Shown here piece by piece: positions 1 through 8,142 of a stretch of DNA of 59,486 nucleotides. Below the pieces are notes generated by a model. It ran no database searches and was not told the origin of the DNA. It worked only from the letters and a program-made list of their open reading frames with translations. The DNA is from Acidobacteriota bacterium (GTDB lineage: Bacteria; Acidobacteriota; Terriglobia; Terriglobales; Acidobacteriaceae): NCBI GenBank assembly GCA_025359885.1, contig JANYDG010000080.1, positions 1 to 59,486 of the forward strand, written 5' to 3'. Position numbers and translations under genes: made by a program. Numbering within the stretch: the stretch's first letter is position 1; every line of letters starts with the position of its first letter.

Positions 1-78
1 GCCCCCCAATACTTCCCCCTCAAGAGCGAACCACGCTACCAGGCCCTCCTCAAAAAGATGAACCTGCCGCTCCATTAA
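1..78 (+). CDS. C-terminal fragment of an unidentified protein
   Basis: The reading frame is open from the first base and ends at TAA (76-78), giving 25 residues that finish KKMNLPLH. The Pro/Leu-rich, basic tail is similar to the ends of acidobacterial TPR-containing proteins, but 25 residues are not enough to name a family. The gene body lies to the left of the window. No terminator hairpin is obvious between its stop and the tRNA gene 50 bp downstream. Confidence 0.5.
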   Translation, partial: APQYFPLKSEPRYQALLKKMNLPLH

Positions 79-128
79 CCGCCCCAGTCACTCCTCAATT
101 CCCGCATCATTTAAGATGAAACAGGCAC

Positions 129-213
129 GCGGAAGTGGCGAAATTGGCAGACGCACCAGACTTAGGATCTGGCGGAGCGATCCATAGGGGTTCAAGTCCC
201 CTCTTCCGCACCA
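129..213 (+). tRNA. tRNA-Leu (anticodon UAG)
   Basis: An 85-nt cloverleaf with encoded CCA end. The acceptor stem pairs GCGGAAG (129-135) with CTTCCGC (203-209), followed by discriminator A210 and CCA 211-213. The anticodon stem CCAGA/TCTGG encloses loop CTTAGGA, placing anticodon TAG at 163-165, which reads CUA/CUN leucine codons. The long variable arm (GGCGGAGCGATCC region) and the T-loop GTTCAAGTCCC fit a class II tRNA-Leu. A truncated gene lies 3' of it. Confidence 0.96.
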
Positions 214-317
214 TGCTTTAATTTCTGGGTTTGTGACTTGCGAGAGTGGAGTGTGTGACCGTGGGTATTGTGTACGCCGCGTGCCTGCTGGTGTCAAGCG
301 TGTGACGGGGTTGTGCT

Positions 318-914
318 GTGTCACACGTAAATCACGGTCACAGTGACGGGGCTGTTTGGGGGCGCGGCGCGAGCCGCGCGGGGTTGGGTTGTCGGCGGCC
401 TCAGTTGAGCGACCCGCGAGGCGCGGCCCTCCGCGAAATCAGGGCCCTCGGCCGCGTTGAAAATGAAACCCAGTCCGGCGAAGAAGTCACCCAGCAGCAC
501 GCAGACCTCGCCGCCCGCCTCAAAAACTCCCGCGAAACCGAAGATCGCCTGCGCGCCATCCTCCAGCAGCGCACCGGCAAGATCGAAGAAGTCCTCTCCG
601 TCGAGCAGGAAATCGCAGTCGTCCGGGGCGAAATCGAATCCATGGAGGCGCAGCAAAAGGCCCTCGAACATCGCGTCGACTTCGCCACCATCGACCTGCA
701 GCTCACCGAGGAGTCCAAGGCCCAGCTCGGTCTGCCCGCTCCCTCTTTCGGCAATCGACTGCACAAGGCCCTCGTCGCCGGCTACCGCAACCTCGCGGCT
801 GTCATCAGCGGCATCGTCCTCTTTCTTGCCGAATACGCGCCAACATTGCTTTTACTGGCAGCACTTGTGGGCGTCCCGTTCTGGCTTATCAGACGTCAAC
901 GCAATCGACTCTAG
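318..914 (+). pseudogene. 5'-truncated DUF4349 membrane protein gene
   Basis: From about nt 411 the frame matches the second half of DUF4349 proteins: a segment around REIRALGRV, a long charged coiled coil with two predicted helices (about residues 45-125), then the SxRxxL-type linker, a C-terminal transmembrane helix (LLLLAALVGVPFWLI) and a basic end. Family members normally begin with a lipoprotein or signal segment and about 100-150 more residues before this point. Here the upstream codons look non-coding, and only a GTG at 318 is available. I see a gene that has lost its 5' part next to the tRNA gene; a short residual product from an internal start cannot be excluded. Confidence 0.6.
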
Positions 915-992
915 GCCGGTTGGCGTAATCGCCGCGGCATTCTGCGCCCTCAGTCGCCGCCGCGCCCTCTGCCGGAGTAATCTGGAGACATC

Positions 993-1298
993 ATGAGCCA
1001 GAAACCCTCCCAGCCCCGCGTCAACCTCGTCCAGTCCCCGGAATATCGCGACTCCTACGCCAACAGCGTCCAGATTCGCGTCAGCGTGTGGGATTTCCAC
1101 CTCGTCTTTGGCCAGGCCAACTCCGAGAGCCCCGACCAGCTCAGCATCCAGAACATGCACGGCATCTTCCTCAGCCCGCAGCAGGCCAAGGCCCTCTGGA
1201 ACGTCCTCGGGCAAAACCTCGCCCAGTACGAGCAGGCCTTCGGCGAACTCAACCTCGAACCGCAAAACCCCAACTTCCCGCCCACTGTCGTCAACTAA
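993..1298 (+). CDS. DUF3467 domain protein
   Basis: A 101-residue cytoplasmic protein that is almost entirely a DUF3467 domain, recognised by the YANSVQIRVSVWDFHLVFG core and the later L-S-P-x-Q-A-K helix. No biochemical function is established for this family. Start ATG is preceded by GGAG at 983-986 (spacing 6). It ends 7 bp before the glycosyltransferase gene, so the two are probably co-transcribed. Length is normal for the family. Confidence 0.85.
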   Translation: MSQKPSQPRVNLVQSPEYRDSYANSVQIRVSVWDFHLVFGQANSESPDQLSIQNMHGIFLSPQQAKALWNVLGQNLAQYEQAFGELNLEPQNPNFPPTVVN

Positions 1299-1305
1299 AC
1301 ACCGC

Positions 1306-2997
1306 ATGATCCAGCCGTCACAACCGCCACAGCCGCCGCAGACAAAGCACTCCGACCGCCCTTCCCCGGCCCCCTCCGGCTGGAGAAAGCTGCTGCATCC
1401 GCGCTTTGCTCTTGACCCTGACGCACCCCTCCCCCTGTGGATGATCTTTCCGGTCCTCTTTGCCGCCCTCTACCTCACCCACTTCACCCTTCTCCGTCTG
1501 CCCTACTACTGGGACGAAGCCGGATACTACATTCCAGCTGCGTGGGACTTCTTCCGCACCGGCTCGCTGATCCCCATCACCACCCTGTCCAACGCGCACC
1601 CGCCCCTGCCGTCGGTCTATCTGGCGCTCTGGTGGTTCATCTCCGGCTTCCATCCCGCCGTCACGCGCGAAGCCATCCTCATCGTCGCCGCCTTTGCCCT
1701 GCTCGCCGTCTGGCGCCTCGCCATTCGCCTCAATGGCACCCCGCTCGTCGCCTTCTGGACTGTCGTACTCACCGGCCTCTACCCCATCTGGTTCGCGCAG
1801 AGCACCCTCGCCCACGCTGACATCTTTGCCGCTGCAGCCACCCTCTGGGCCCTCACCTACGCCCTGCCCGACCCGCAAAAGCACCACGGCTTTCGCAATC
1901 TCTGGCCCGCCGCCCTCTGGTTCTCCCTCGCCGTCCTGGCCAAAGAAACCGCCATCATCACCCCCTTCGCCCTGGCCGCCTTTGAACTTGGCGCAGCCTG
2001 GCCGAAACCAAAAGCCATCCGCCGCCGCAGCTACTCCATTGCTGCCAGCTACTGCGCCTGCATCCTTCCACTCGCCGCCTGGTACGCCTTCCACTATTCC
2101 AGGACCGGCTACCTCTTTGGCAATCCCGAATTCCTCCGCTACAACGCCACCTCCACCCTGACCCCACTGCGCATTGCCGCCGCCTTTGGCCACCGCCTCC
2201 TCCACCTCTTCGCCCACATGAACATGTTCGTCCCCGTCCTCTGCACCTGCGCCGCCATGGTGCTCGACCCGGTCATTACCCGTTCCAGAACCTCCCGCCC
2301 CCGCGTCAGCTTTCCCGCCCAGGCCCGCATCTATTTCCTTCTCCTCGCCAACGCACTCGCCTTTTCCGTCCTTGGCGGAGCACTCCTCACCCGCTATCTC
2401 CTCCCCATGTTTCCTCTCATCCTGCTCGTCGCCGTCTCCACCTTCCATCGGCGCGTCCGCTACTGGTACCTGCTCGCCGCCTTCTCCGCCGCCGCCTTCG
2501 TCGCCGCGCTGTTCATCAATCCCCCATACGGCTTCGCCCCCGAAGACAATCTCAGCTACGCCCACGTCATCCGCCTCCACCAGCAGGCCATCCGCCAGCT
2601 CACCGTCCGCTACCCCGGCGCCACCGTCCTCACCGCCTGGCCCGTCACCGACGAGCTCACGCGCCCCGAACTCGGCTACGTCAAAGCCCCCTGGGACGTC
2701 TCCCGCATTGAAGACTTCACTGCCCCTCAAATCGCCCACGCCGCCCAGCAGCCCTCGGAATACTCCGCCGCACTCGTCTTTTCGACCAAAGAAGAGCCCG
2801 CCTCCCTGCCCTTCCACATCAACACGCCCGCCGTCGAAGAACAGTACTTCGGCCTCCACCACGACCTCTCCCCAACAGAAATTGCCCGGCAGCTCGGTGG
2901 CGACATCGTCTGGCAGCAATCGGACAACCTGCAGTGGGCCGCCCTCATCCGCTTCCATCGCGCCGTTGAAGCCCGCGCCGAAACGCCCCTCCCCTGA
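1306..2997 (+). CDS. GT-C/ArnT-like membrane glycosyltransferase
   Basis: A 563-residue polytopic membrane protein with a hydrophilic N-terminus (about 1-40) and roughly ten transmembrane segments. The Asp-Glu pair in the first exoplasmic loop (D70-E71, context YYWDEAGYY) and the downstream HPPLPS motif are hallmarks of GT39/GT83 enzymes that move sugars from polyprenyl-phosphate donors on the outer face of the membrane. The acceptor is unknown. I chose ATG 1306 rather than the longer frame, which overlaps the DUF3467 gene. The stop codon lies inside a 7-bp tandem repeat array. Confidence 0.82.
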   Translation: MIQPSQPPQPPQTKHSDRPSPAPSGWRKLLHPRFALDPDAPLPLWMIFPVLFAALYLTHFTLLRLPYYWDEAGYYIPAAWDFFRTGSLIPITTLSNAHPPLPSVYLALWWFISGFHPAVTREAILIVAAFALLAVWRLAIRLNGTPLVAFWTVVLTGLYPIWFAQSTLAHADIFAAAATLWALTYALPDPQKHHGFRNLWPAALWFSLAVLAKETAIITPFALAAFELGAAWPKPKAIRRRSYSIAASYCACILPLAAWYAFHYSRTGYLFGNPEFLRYNATSTLTPLRIAAAFGHRLLHLFAHMNMFVPVLCTCAAMVLDPVITRSRTSRPRVSFPAQARIYFLLLANALAFSVLGGALLTRYLLPMFPLILLVAVSTFHRRVRYWYLLAAFSAAAFVAALFINPPYGFAPEDNLSYAHVIRLHQQAIRQLTVRYPGATVLTAWPVTDELTRPELGYVKAPWDVSRIEDFTAPQIAHAAQQPSEYSAALVFSTKEEPASLPFHINTPAVEEQYFGLHHDLSPTEIARQLGGDIVWQQSDNLQWAALIRFHRAVEARAETPLP

Positions 2998-3028
2998 ACC
3001 CTGACCCCTGACCCCTGACCCCTGAACC
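2994..3028 (+). repeat. 7-bp tandem repeat, 5 copies (CTGAACC/CTGACCC)
   Basis: Five head-to-tail heptamers: CTGAACC, three CTGACCC, CTGAACC. The first unit supplies the TGA stop of the glycosyltransferase gene. The array ends 8 bp before a TATAAT box. A related array occurs at 11303-11355. Confidence 0.9.
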
Positions 3029-3042
3029 CTCCCACCTATAAT
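3015..3042 (+). promoter_or_regulatory. Candidate promoter, TATAAT 9 bp before the start codon
   Basis: A perfect -10 hexamer TATAAT lies at 3037-3042, and a -35-like CTGACC at 3015-3020 (16-bp spacer) is supplied by the tandem repeat. The GTG start is only 9 bp beyond the -10, so the transcript would be leaderless or nearly so, in line with the absence of a clear Shine-Dalgarno sequence. Confidence 0.5.
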
Positions 3043-3051
3043 CAACAAGAC

Positions 3052-4746
3052 GTGCCTTGCCTGCTGAAATCCCGAATTCTCCTCTTCTTGGCCCTGATCC
3101 TGCTTGCCCCAGCGCTCCTGCGCGCCCAGGCCAGCAGCGACTCAGCCTCCGAGGTACCCGGCCGCATCCTCCTCGTCCTCCCCTTCGACAACCTGACTGA
3201 AACGACGACCTCCGCCAATCTCGACTGGCTCCGCGAAGCCGCCCCCGAAATCCTCAACAGCCGCTTCACCTCCGCCGGCTTTTTTCCCCTCACCCGCGAA
3301 GACCGCCTCTACGCCCTCGACCATCTCGGCCTGCCTGAGGGATTCCTTCCCAGTCGCGCCACCGCCCTGCGCATCGCGCAAACCCTCGACGCCGACTCCA
3401 TCCTGATCGGCAGCTTCAGCGTGACTGGCTCCACCCTCACCCTCAAGGCACGCATCGTCGACGTCGCCCGCCTCCACATCTCCGACGAAGTCACCGAAAC
3501 CGGCGAAATCGCCCAGCTCATCCCCCTGCTCAACTCCCTCGCCTGGCAGCTCACCCGCAAGCTGGACCCCCGCTTCTCCGTCGCTCAAGAAACCTTCCGT
3601 GCCGCCGGCGCCAAACTCCACCTCGATGCTTTTGAGCAATACATCCGCGGCATCACCGAACCGGCCCCCGACGAGCGCCTCCGCCATCTCAAGAAAGCAG
3701 CGGAACTCAGCCCCGACTTCATTGCCGGATGGCTGGCCATCGGCAAGCTCCAGTTTTCAACGCAACAGTACGAGCAGGCCGCCGTCTCCTTCGCCAAGGT
3801 CCCGGCCACTGATCCCGCCGAGCTTGAGGCTGGCTTTTACCGCGGCCTCGCCCTCATGTTCACCGGCAGCTATACCCGCGCCGAAGAGGCCTTCGCCACC
3901 GTCGCCCGCATGCTGCCCCTTCCGGAAGTCGTCAACAACCAGGCCGTCGCCCTCAGCCGCCGCGGCAAAGACGCCATCGCGCTCTTCCGCCAGGCCCAGG
4001 CCGCCGACCCCACCGAACCTGACTACCGCTTCAACCTCGCCGTCAATCTCTACCACCACGGCGACCGCGCCGAAGCCCTGAAGGAACTCGCCGCCTACCT
4101 CGCCCTCCGCCCCAACGACAGCGAAGCCCGAGCCGCCCAGGACGCCTGGAAGACAGCACCGGAAGCCGCCCCTTCAACCAGCACGAGCTCAGCCAACGCG
4201 ACAAGCACCGCCAGCTCCGCCTCCGACGGCCCCTCCGGCCCGCTCGAACGACTCAAGCGCTCCTACAACGGAGCAGCCTTCCGCCAGGCCGCCCTCATGC
4301 TCGATCAAGTTGAATCCGCCCGCCTCGCCGCCCTGCCTGCGCCTGAACGCGCCGCGCGCCTCAGTCGGTCAGCACATGAAAAGCTCGACAGAGGACTCTT
4401 GCTCGAGGCAGAACGCGGCTTCCAGGAAGCTCTCAACGCCAGCGACCGCTCCGCTGAAGCCCACGCCGGCCTCGCCGAGGTCCGCGAACGCTCCGGCGAC
4501 CTCGCCTCAGCCCGCACCGAGGCTCGCGCCGCCCTCGACCGCCAGCCCACCACCCCCGTCGGTCTCGACGCCTACCTCGTCCTGGCCCGCCTCGACCTCG
4601 CTGCCAATCAGCTCCCCCAGGCCCTCGAAGATGTCACCGCCGCCCTCAAGCTCGACCCCAACAACCGCCCCGCCAAAGACCTGAAAAAATCCATCGAATC
4701 CCTCCAGCAGTCACCCCAGCAGTCCGTGGCCGCTCCTAAACCCTAG
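3052..4746 (+). CDS. Exported TPR protein with TolB/FlgO-like N-terminal domain
   Basis: A 564-residue protein with an N-terminal signal peptide (about residues 1-26, ending LLRAQ). It continues with a domain starting ILLVLPFDNLT that resembles the nucleotide-free alpha/beta domain of TolB/FlgO/LpoB-like proteins. From about residue 170 to the end it is built of TPR helices, interrupted by a Ser/Thr/Ala-rich low-complexity linker near 370-395. It probably acts as a periplasmic scaffold. The start is GTG; no ATG is available before the signal peptide. A near-leaderless promoter precedes it. Confidence 0.75.
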   Translation: MPCLLKSRILLFLALILLAPALLRAQASSDSASEVPGRILLVLPFDNLTETTTSANLDWLREAAPEILNSRFTSAGFFPLTREDRLYALDHLGLPEGFLPSRATALRIAQTLDADSILIGSFSVTGSTLTLKARIVDVARLHISDEVTETGEIAQLIPLLNSLAWQLTRKLDPRFSVAQETFRAAGAKLHLDAFEQYIRGITEPAPDERLRHLKKAAELSPDFIAGWLAIGKLQFSTQQYEQAAVSFAKVPATDPAELEAGFYRGLALMFTGSYTRAEEAFATVARMLPLPEVVNNQAVALSRRGKDAIALFRQAQAADPTEPDYRFNLAVNLYHHGDRAEALKELAAYLALRPNDSEARAAQDAWKTAPEAAPSTSTSSANATSTASSASDGPSGPLERLKRSYNGAAFRQAALMLDQVESARLAALPAPERAARLSRSAHEKLDRGLLLEAERGFQEALNASDRSAEAHAGLAEVRERSGDLASARTEARAALDRQPTTPVGLDAYLVLARLDLAANQLPQALEDVTAALKLDPNNRPAKDLKKSIESLQQSPQQSVAAPKP

Positions 4747-4810
4747 CCACACTCCGGCATTTTCCAATTAAGATGGCCACGTCCCGATTTCACGCCCGAC
4801 GGAGCCGCCT

Positions 4811-6907
4811 GTGTCCCCCAACCACCCCCAGAATCGCCGCGTTTTCCTCAAGCAGCTAGGCTCCCTCGGCCTCCTCACAACACTGCCCGCCAGCCTGCCC
4901 GCCGCCGCCCTCCCGGCCTCCCCAAATCTCACGCCAGCAGCCAAAAACCGCGCCCCGCTTGCCCCGAACGCCTTCTACCCCCTCCCCCTGGCCCACATCA
5001 AGCCCACCGGCTGGCTGCGCGATCAGCTCACCCTCCAGGCCAACAGCCTCAGCGGCCACCTCGACGAAACCTGGCCCGACGTCGGACCCAACAGCGGCTG
5101 GCTCGGCGGCTCCGGCGAATCCTGGGAGCGCGGCCCCTACTACCTCGACGGCCTCATCCCCCTCGCCTGGCAGCTCGAAGACGCCCGACTCATCGCAAAA
5201 GCGCAAAAATTCATCGACTGGACCCTCAACTCACAGGCCCCCAGCGGCCTTTTCGGCCCCGCCACCAACGACGACTGGTGGCCCCGCATGGTCATGCTCA
5301 AGGCCATCACCCAGTACTACGAGCACTCCCTCCCCACCAAAGAAGATCCCCGCGTCCTGCCGCTGATGGCCCGCTACTTCGCCTACCAGCTCGCCGAGCT
5401 CCCCAAACGCCCCCTCCGCGACTGGGGCAAATTTCGCTGGCAAGACAACGCCCTCTCCGTCCTCTGGCTCTACAACCGCACCGGCGACCCTCGCCTGCTC
5501 GACCTCGTCCGCCTCCTCCACACCCAGGGCTACGACTGGGTCGCCGAATTCGCCAACTTCCCCTACAAAGAACGCATCACCGCCGAATACCTCAAGCTCG
5601 ATCAGGATCAGGGCCTCAAAGACCTCGCCCTCGCCACCCACGGTGTCAATAACGGCCAGGCACTCAAATCCGGCCCCGTCTGGTCGCTCCTCTCCGGCTC
5701 ATCCGCTGACCGCAACGGCACTGAAAATATGCTCGCCGCGCTCGACCGCTACCACGGCCTCCCCAACGGCATGTTCTCCTGCGACGAACATCTCGCCGGA
5801 CCCAATCCCTCCCAGGGCTCAGAATTCTGCACCGTCGTCGAAGCCATGTTTTCGCTCGAACAAGCCCTCGCCATCACCGGCTCCCCGGCCCTCGGCGACC
5901 GTCTTGAACAGCTCGCCTTCAACGCCCTCCCCGGCACCCTCGCCGACGACATGTGGTCCCACCAGTACAACCAGCAGCCCAACCAGGTCGAGTGCAGCCT
6001 GCTCCACAAGCCCTGGACCACCGATGGCCCTGAATCCAACCTCTTTGGCCTGGAACCAAACTTCGGCTGCTGTACCGCAAACTTCCACCAGGGCTGGCCC
6101 AAATTCTCGGCCAGCCTCTTCATGGCGTCGCCCGGCATCGACGGCCAGGTCAACGGCCAGATCGAAGGCCAAGTCGAAGGCCAGCTCAACGGCCAGCTCG
6201 AAGGACTCGCCGCCCTAGCCTACGCCCCCTGCCAGGTCAACACCACCCTCCGCGACACCCCCATCCACCTCACCCAGCAGACCAACTACCCCTTCAGCGG
6301 AGCCATCCGGATCACCGTCAGCCCCGCTGCACCCCTGAGCTTCCCACTCTCCCTGCGCATCCCCGCGTGGGCCGCCGGTGCCACCCTCAGCGTCAATGGT
6401 CAACCCCAGCCAGCTCCCGCCCCCGGCACCTTCGCCAAAATCACCCGCCTCTGGAAATCCGGCGACCGCGTCGAACTTACCCTCCCCATGGAGCCCCGCC
6501 TCGTTCCCGGCTTCCACGGGTCCGTATCAATCCACCGCGGCCCCCTGCTCTTCTCCTTCCCCATCGGTGAAAGCTGGGTCAAGCTCCGCGACCGCGGCCT
6601 CACCGCCGACTGGCAGATCTTCCCCACGCAACCATGGAACTACGCCCTCGCCGCCACGACGCCCAAAGAAATCTCCACCCACGTGGGCGATCTCGGCCCC
6701 CTCCCCTTCAGCGCCCGGCACGCCCCCGTCCACCTCCAGCTCCAGGCCCGCAAACTCCCCGCCTGGCGCGCCGAAGACGGCGTAGCCAACCCCCTGCCCC
6801 AAAGCCCCGTCACCAGCACCGAGCCCCTCGAAACCATCACCCTCATCCCCTACGCTGCCGCCAAGCTCCGCATCTCCGCCTTCCCCCAACTCCAGCAAAC
6901 CACCTGA
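4811..6907 (+). CDS. Exported GH127-type (DUF1680) beta-L-arabinofuranosidase-like enzyme
   Basis: A 698-residue protein with a Tat-like signal (RRVFLKQLG, then a hydrophobic stretch to about residue 33). The body is an (alpha/alpha)6 barrel typical of DUF1680. In characterised GH127 enzymes zinc is held by one Glu and three Cys, one of which is the nucleophile. Matching residues here are E338 and C340 (SEFC) and C420-C421 (FGCCTANFHQGWPK); E326 is a possible acid/base. Substrate is probably an arabinofuranosyl-containing plant glycan, but GH127-like families vary in specificity. GTG 4811 follows GGAG with 7 bp spacing. A Gly-Gln repeat insert follows the CC motif. Confidence 0.8.
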   Translation: MSPNHPQNRRVFLKQLGSLGLLTTLPASLPAAALPASPNLTPAAKNRAPLAPNAFYPLPLAHIKPTGWLRDQLTLQANSLSGHLDETWPDVGPNSGWLGGSGESWERGPYYLDGLIPLAWQLEDARLIAKAQKFIDWTLNSQAPSGLFGPATNDDWWPRMVMLKAITQYYEHSLPTKEDPRVLPLMARYFAYQLAELPKRPLRDWGKFRWQDNALSVLWLYNRTGDPRLLDLVRLLHTQGYDWVAEFANFPYKERITAEYLKLDQDQGLKDLALATHGVNNGQALKSGPVWSLLSGSSADRNGTENMLAALDRYHGLPNGMFSCDEHLAGPNPSQGSEFCTVVEAMFSLEQALAITGSPALGDRLEQLAFNALPGTLADDMWSHQYNQQPNQVECSLLHKPWTTDGPESNLFGLEPNFGCCTANFHQGWPKFSASLFMASPGIDGQVNGQIEGQVEGQLNGQLEGLAALAYAPCQVNTTLRDTPIHLTQQTNYPFSGAIRITVSPAAPLSFPLSLRIPAWAAGATLSVNGQPQPAPAPGTFAKITRLWKSGDRVELTLPMEPRLVPGFHGSVSIHRGPLLFSFPIGESWVKLRDRGLTADWQIFPTQPWNYALAATTPKEISTHVGDLGPLPFSARHAPVHLQLQARKLPAWRAEDGVANPLPQSPVTSTEPLETITLIPYAAAKLRISAFPQLQQTT
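6140..6208 (+). repeat. In-frame 12-bp tandem repeat inside the GH127-type gene
   Basis: About 5.75 copies of a 12-bp unit of the form (G/A)A(C/A)GGCCA(G)(N)TC encode a run of [D/N/E]-G-Q-[V/I/L] tetrapeptides at residues 444-466. The run lies in a surface-loop position after the zinc-binding Cys pair. Confidence 0.9.
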
Positions 6908-6962
6908 ACCGGCCTCGGCTCCTGCCCCTGCCGTTGCCCTCGCCTTGCCGTTGCCCTTGCTT

Positions 6963-6990
6963 TTCACACTTCACACTTCACACTTCACAC
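6963..6990 (+). repeat. 7-bp tandem repeat, 4 perfect copies (TTCACAC)
   Basis: Four exact TTCACAC units in the gap between the GH127-type gene and the ArsR gene, preceded by an imperfect CCGTTGCCCT-rich stretch (about 6921-6960). The array ends 12 bp before a TTGACA hexamer at 7003-7008. Confidence 0.9.
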
Positions 6991-7002
6991 CGCACTGATC
7001 AC

Positions 7003-7042
7003 TTGACATCCAAAACCAATCCACAACCATAAGGTTGTGGAT
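7003..7042 (+). promoter_or_regulatory. Promoter element and 10-bp-arm palindrome over the ArsR start codon
   Basis: TTGACA at 7003-7008 is a consensus -35. A perfect inverted repeat, ATCCACAACC-ATAA-GGTTGTGGAT, spans 7019-7042 and includes the GTG start (7037-7039) and the region where the -10 would fall. It is a natural candidate for an autoregulatory ArsR operator; as RNA it could also hide the start codon. Confidence 0.6.
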
Positions 7043-7414
7043 AAGCTGGACACAACATTCGCAGCCCTGTCTGATCCCACCCGCCGGGCCATGATCGATC
7101 GGCTCTCCCACGGGCCTGCCTCGGTCCATGCTCTGACGGAACCCTTTGCACTCTCGCAGCAGATGATTTCAAAGCACATTGCCTATCTGGTGCGCGCGCG
7201 CATTGTCATCAAGACAAAGAGGGGAAGAGAAAGTGTCTGCACGCTCAGGCCAGAGACGATTAAAACGGTCAGCGAATGGGCGCTCAACTATCGCCAATTC
7301 TGGGAAGAAAGCTTCGACAAGCTGGAAGTCGTACTCAATCAAATGAAAAAGGAGGTCAGTGATGACAAACAAGGGAAACGAGACAGAACGGATGACAGTA
7401 ACACGAGTTTTTGA
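7037..7414 (+). CDS. ArsR/SdpR-family winged-helix repressor
   Basis: A 125-residue DNA-binding protein opening with the typical DKLDTTFAALSDPTRRAMIDRL block of SdpR-like ArsR regulators and a recognition helix around LSQQMISKHIAYL. The metal-binding ELCVCDL motif of metalloregulators is absent, which fits the subgroup coupled to SRPBCC proteins. The GTG start agrees with family N-termini. Its 3' end overlaps the next gene by about 50 bp, implying translational coupling. The palindrome over its start suggests autorepression. Confidence 0.88.
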   Translation: MDKLDTTFAALSDPTRRAMIDRLSHGPASVHALTEPFALSQQMISKHIAYLVRARIVIKTKRGRESVCTLRPETIKTVSEWALNYRQFWEESFDKLEVVLNQMKKEVSDDKQGKRDRTDDSNTSF

Positions 7415-7868
7415 CGCCCCACGCGAATTGGTCTGGAAAGCGTGGACAGACCCGAACTATGTAATGCAGTGGTGGGGGCCAGTGGGCTTTACCGCGCCTG
7501 TCTGCAAAATGGACTTTCGCGTGGGCGGAAAGTTTCTCATCTGCATGCGCATGCCCGATGGCCAGGAGTTCTGGAACGGCGGCGAATACCACGAGATCGT
7601 TCCCTTCGAAAAAATCGTCTCCTCCATGTACTTCTCTGACGCCGAGGGCAACAGAATTGAGGCTGAGGAATTAGGCATCGAACACGAGGCCATCGACGGC
7701 GCCCACGACGTGACCCTCTTTGAGGATCTCGGCAACGGCCAGACGAGACTCACCTTCATCGGCAATGAACCCATGGAAAGCGCCAAGAACAGCGGCCAAC
7801 TCGAAGGCTGGAATCAGATTTTCGAAAAACTCGCCAAAATCATCGCGGAGTTGGCGCATGGAGCGTAA
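7362..7868 (+). CDS. SRPBCC/AHSA1-family protein
   Basis: A 168-residue cytoplasmic protein with the START-like ligand-binding fold (AHSA1/activator of Hsp90 N-terminal family): VTRVFDAPRELVWKAWTDP near the start, the WWGP motif, and the closing LEGWNQIFEKLAKIIAE helix. These partners of ArsR repressors are thought to bind a hydrophobic ligand; none is known here. ATG 7362 has GGAGG at 7351-7355 with 6-bp spacing and overlaps the ArsR gene in another frame. A GTG directly upstream (7359) is a less likely start. Confidence 0.88.
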   Translation: MTNKGNETERMTVTRVFDAPRELVWKAWTDPNYVMQWWGPVGFTAPVCKMDFRVGGKFLICMRMPDGQEFWNGGEYHEIVPFEKIVSSMYFSDAEGNRIEAEELGIEHEAIDGAHDVTLFEDLGNGQTRLTFIGNEPMESAKNSGQLEGWNQIFEKLAKIIAELAHGA

Positions 7869-8142
7869 AAGACCTCGCCCAACAGGTCGGGAAGTCGCGC
7901 TCGATCTTCGCCCCAAAGTCGGATTCTCAATCCAGCGCAATGAGCGCATCAAGGTCATGTAGTCGTCAACCTGCGGCAGCTGAGACGCCTGTGCCAGGTC
8001 ATCCTGAAGGTGCATAATTGGGGTTGTATTTCTGACATCCCCGGTTCGAGACCGGCCCTCCGGCTTTACGGATCGGGAGTGCCTCCGGGGCGAAGATTCC
8101 TATCTTCCAGTTGCAAAGTTACGCCGTGGAGGCAACAAGGCC

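Noticed and set aside
129-914. An integrated phage or genomic island at tRNA-Leu
   Set aside because: There is no integrase, no repeat of the tRNA 3' end in the window, and the following genes look like ordinary core or accessory genes.
1318-3048. A 576-codon open frame on the minus strand
   Set aside because: It is antisense to the membrane glycosyltransferase, extremely Gly/Glu-rich, and explained by high GC content.
7869-8142. A short gene or RNA before the alpha-L-fucosidase
   Set aside because: The 274-bp gap has only random short frames, no stable hairpin with T-tract and no clear promoter match.
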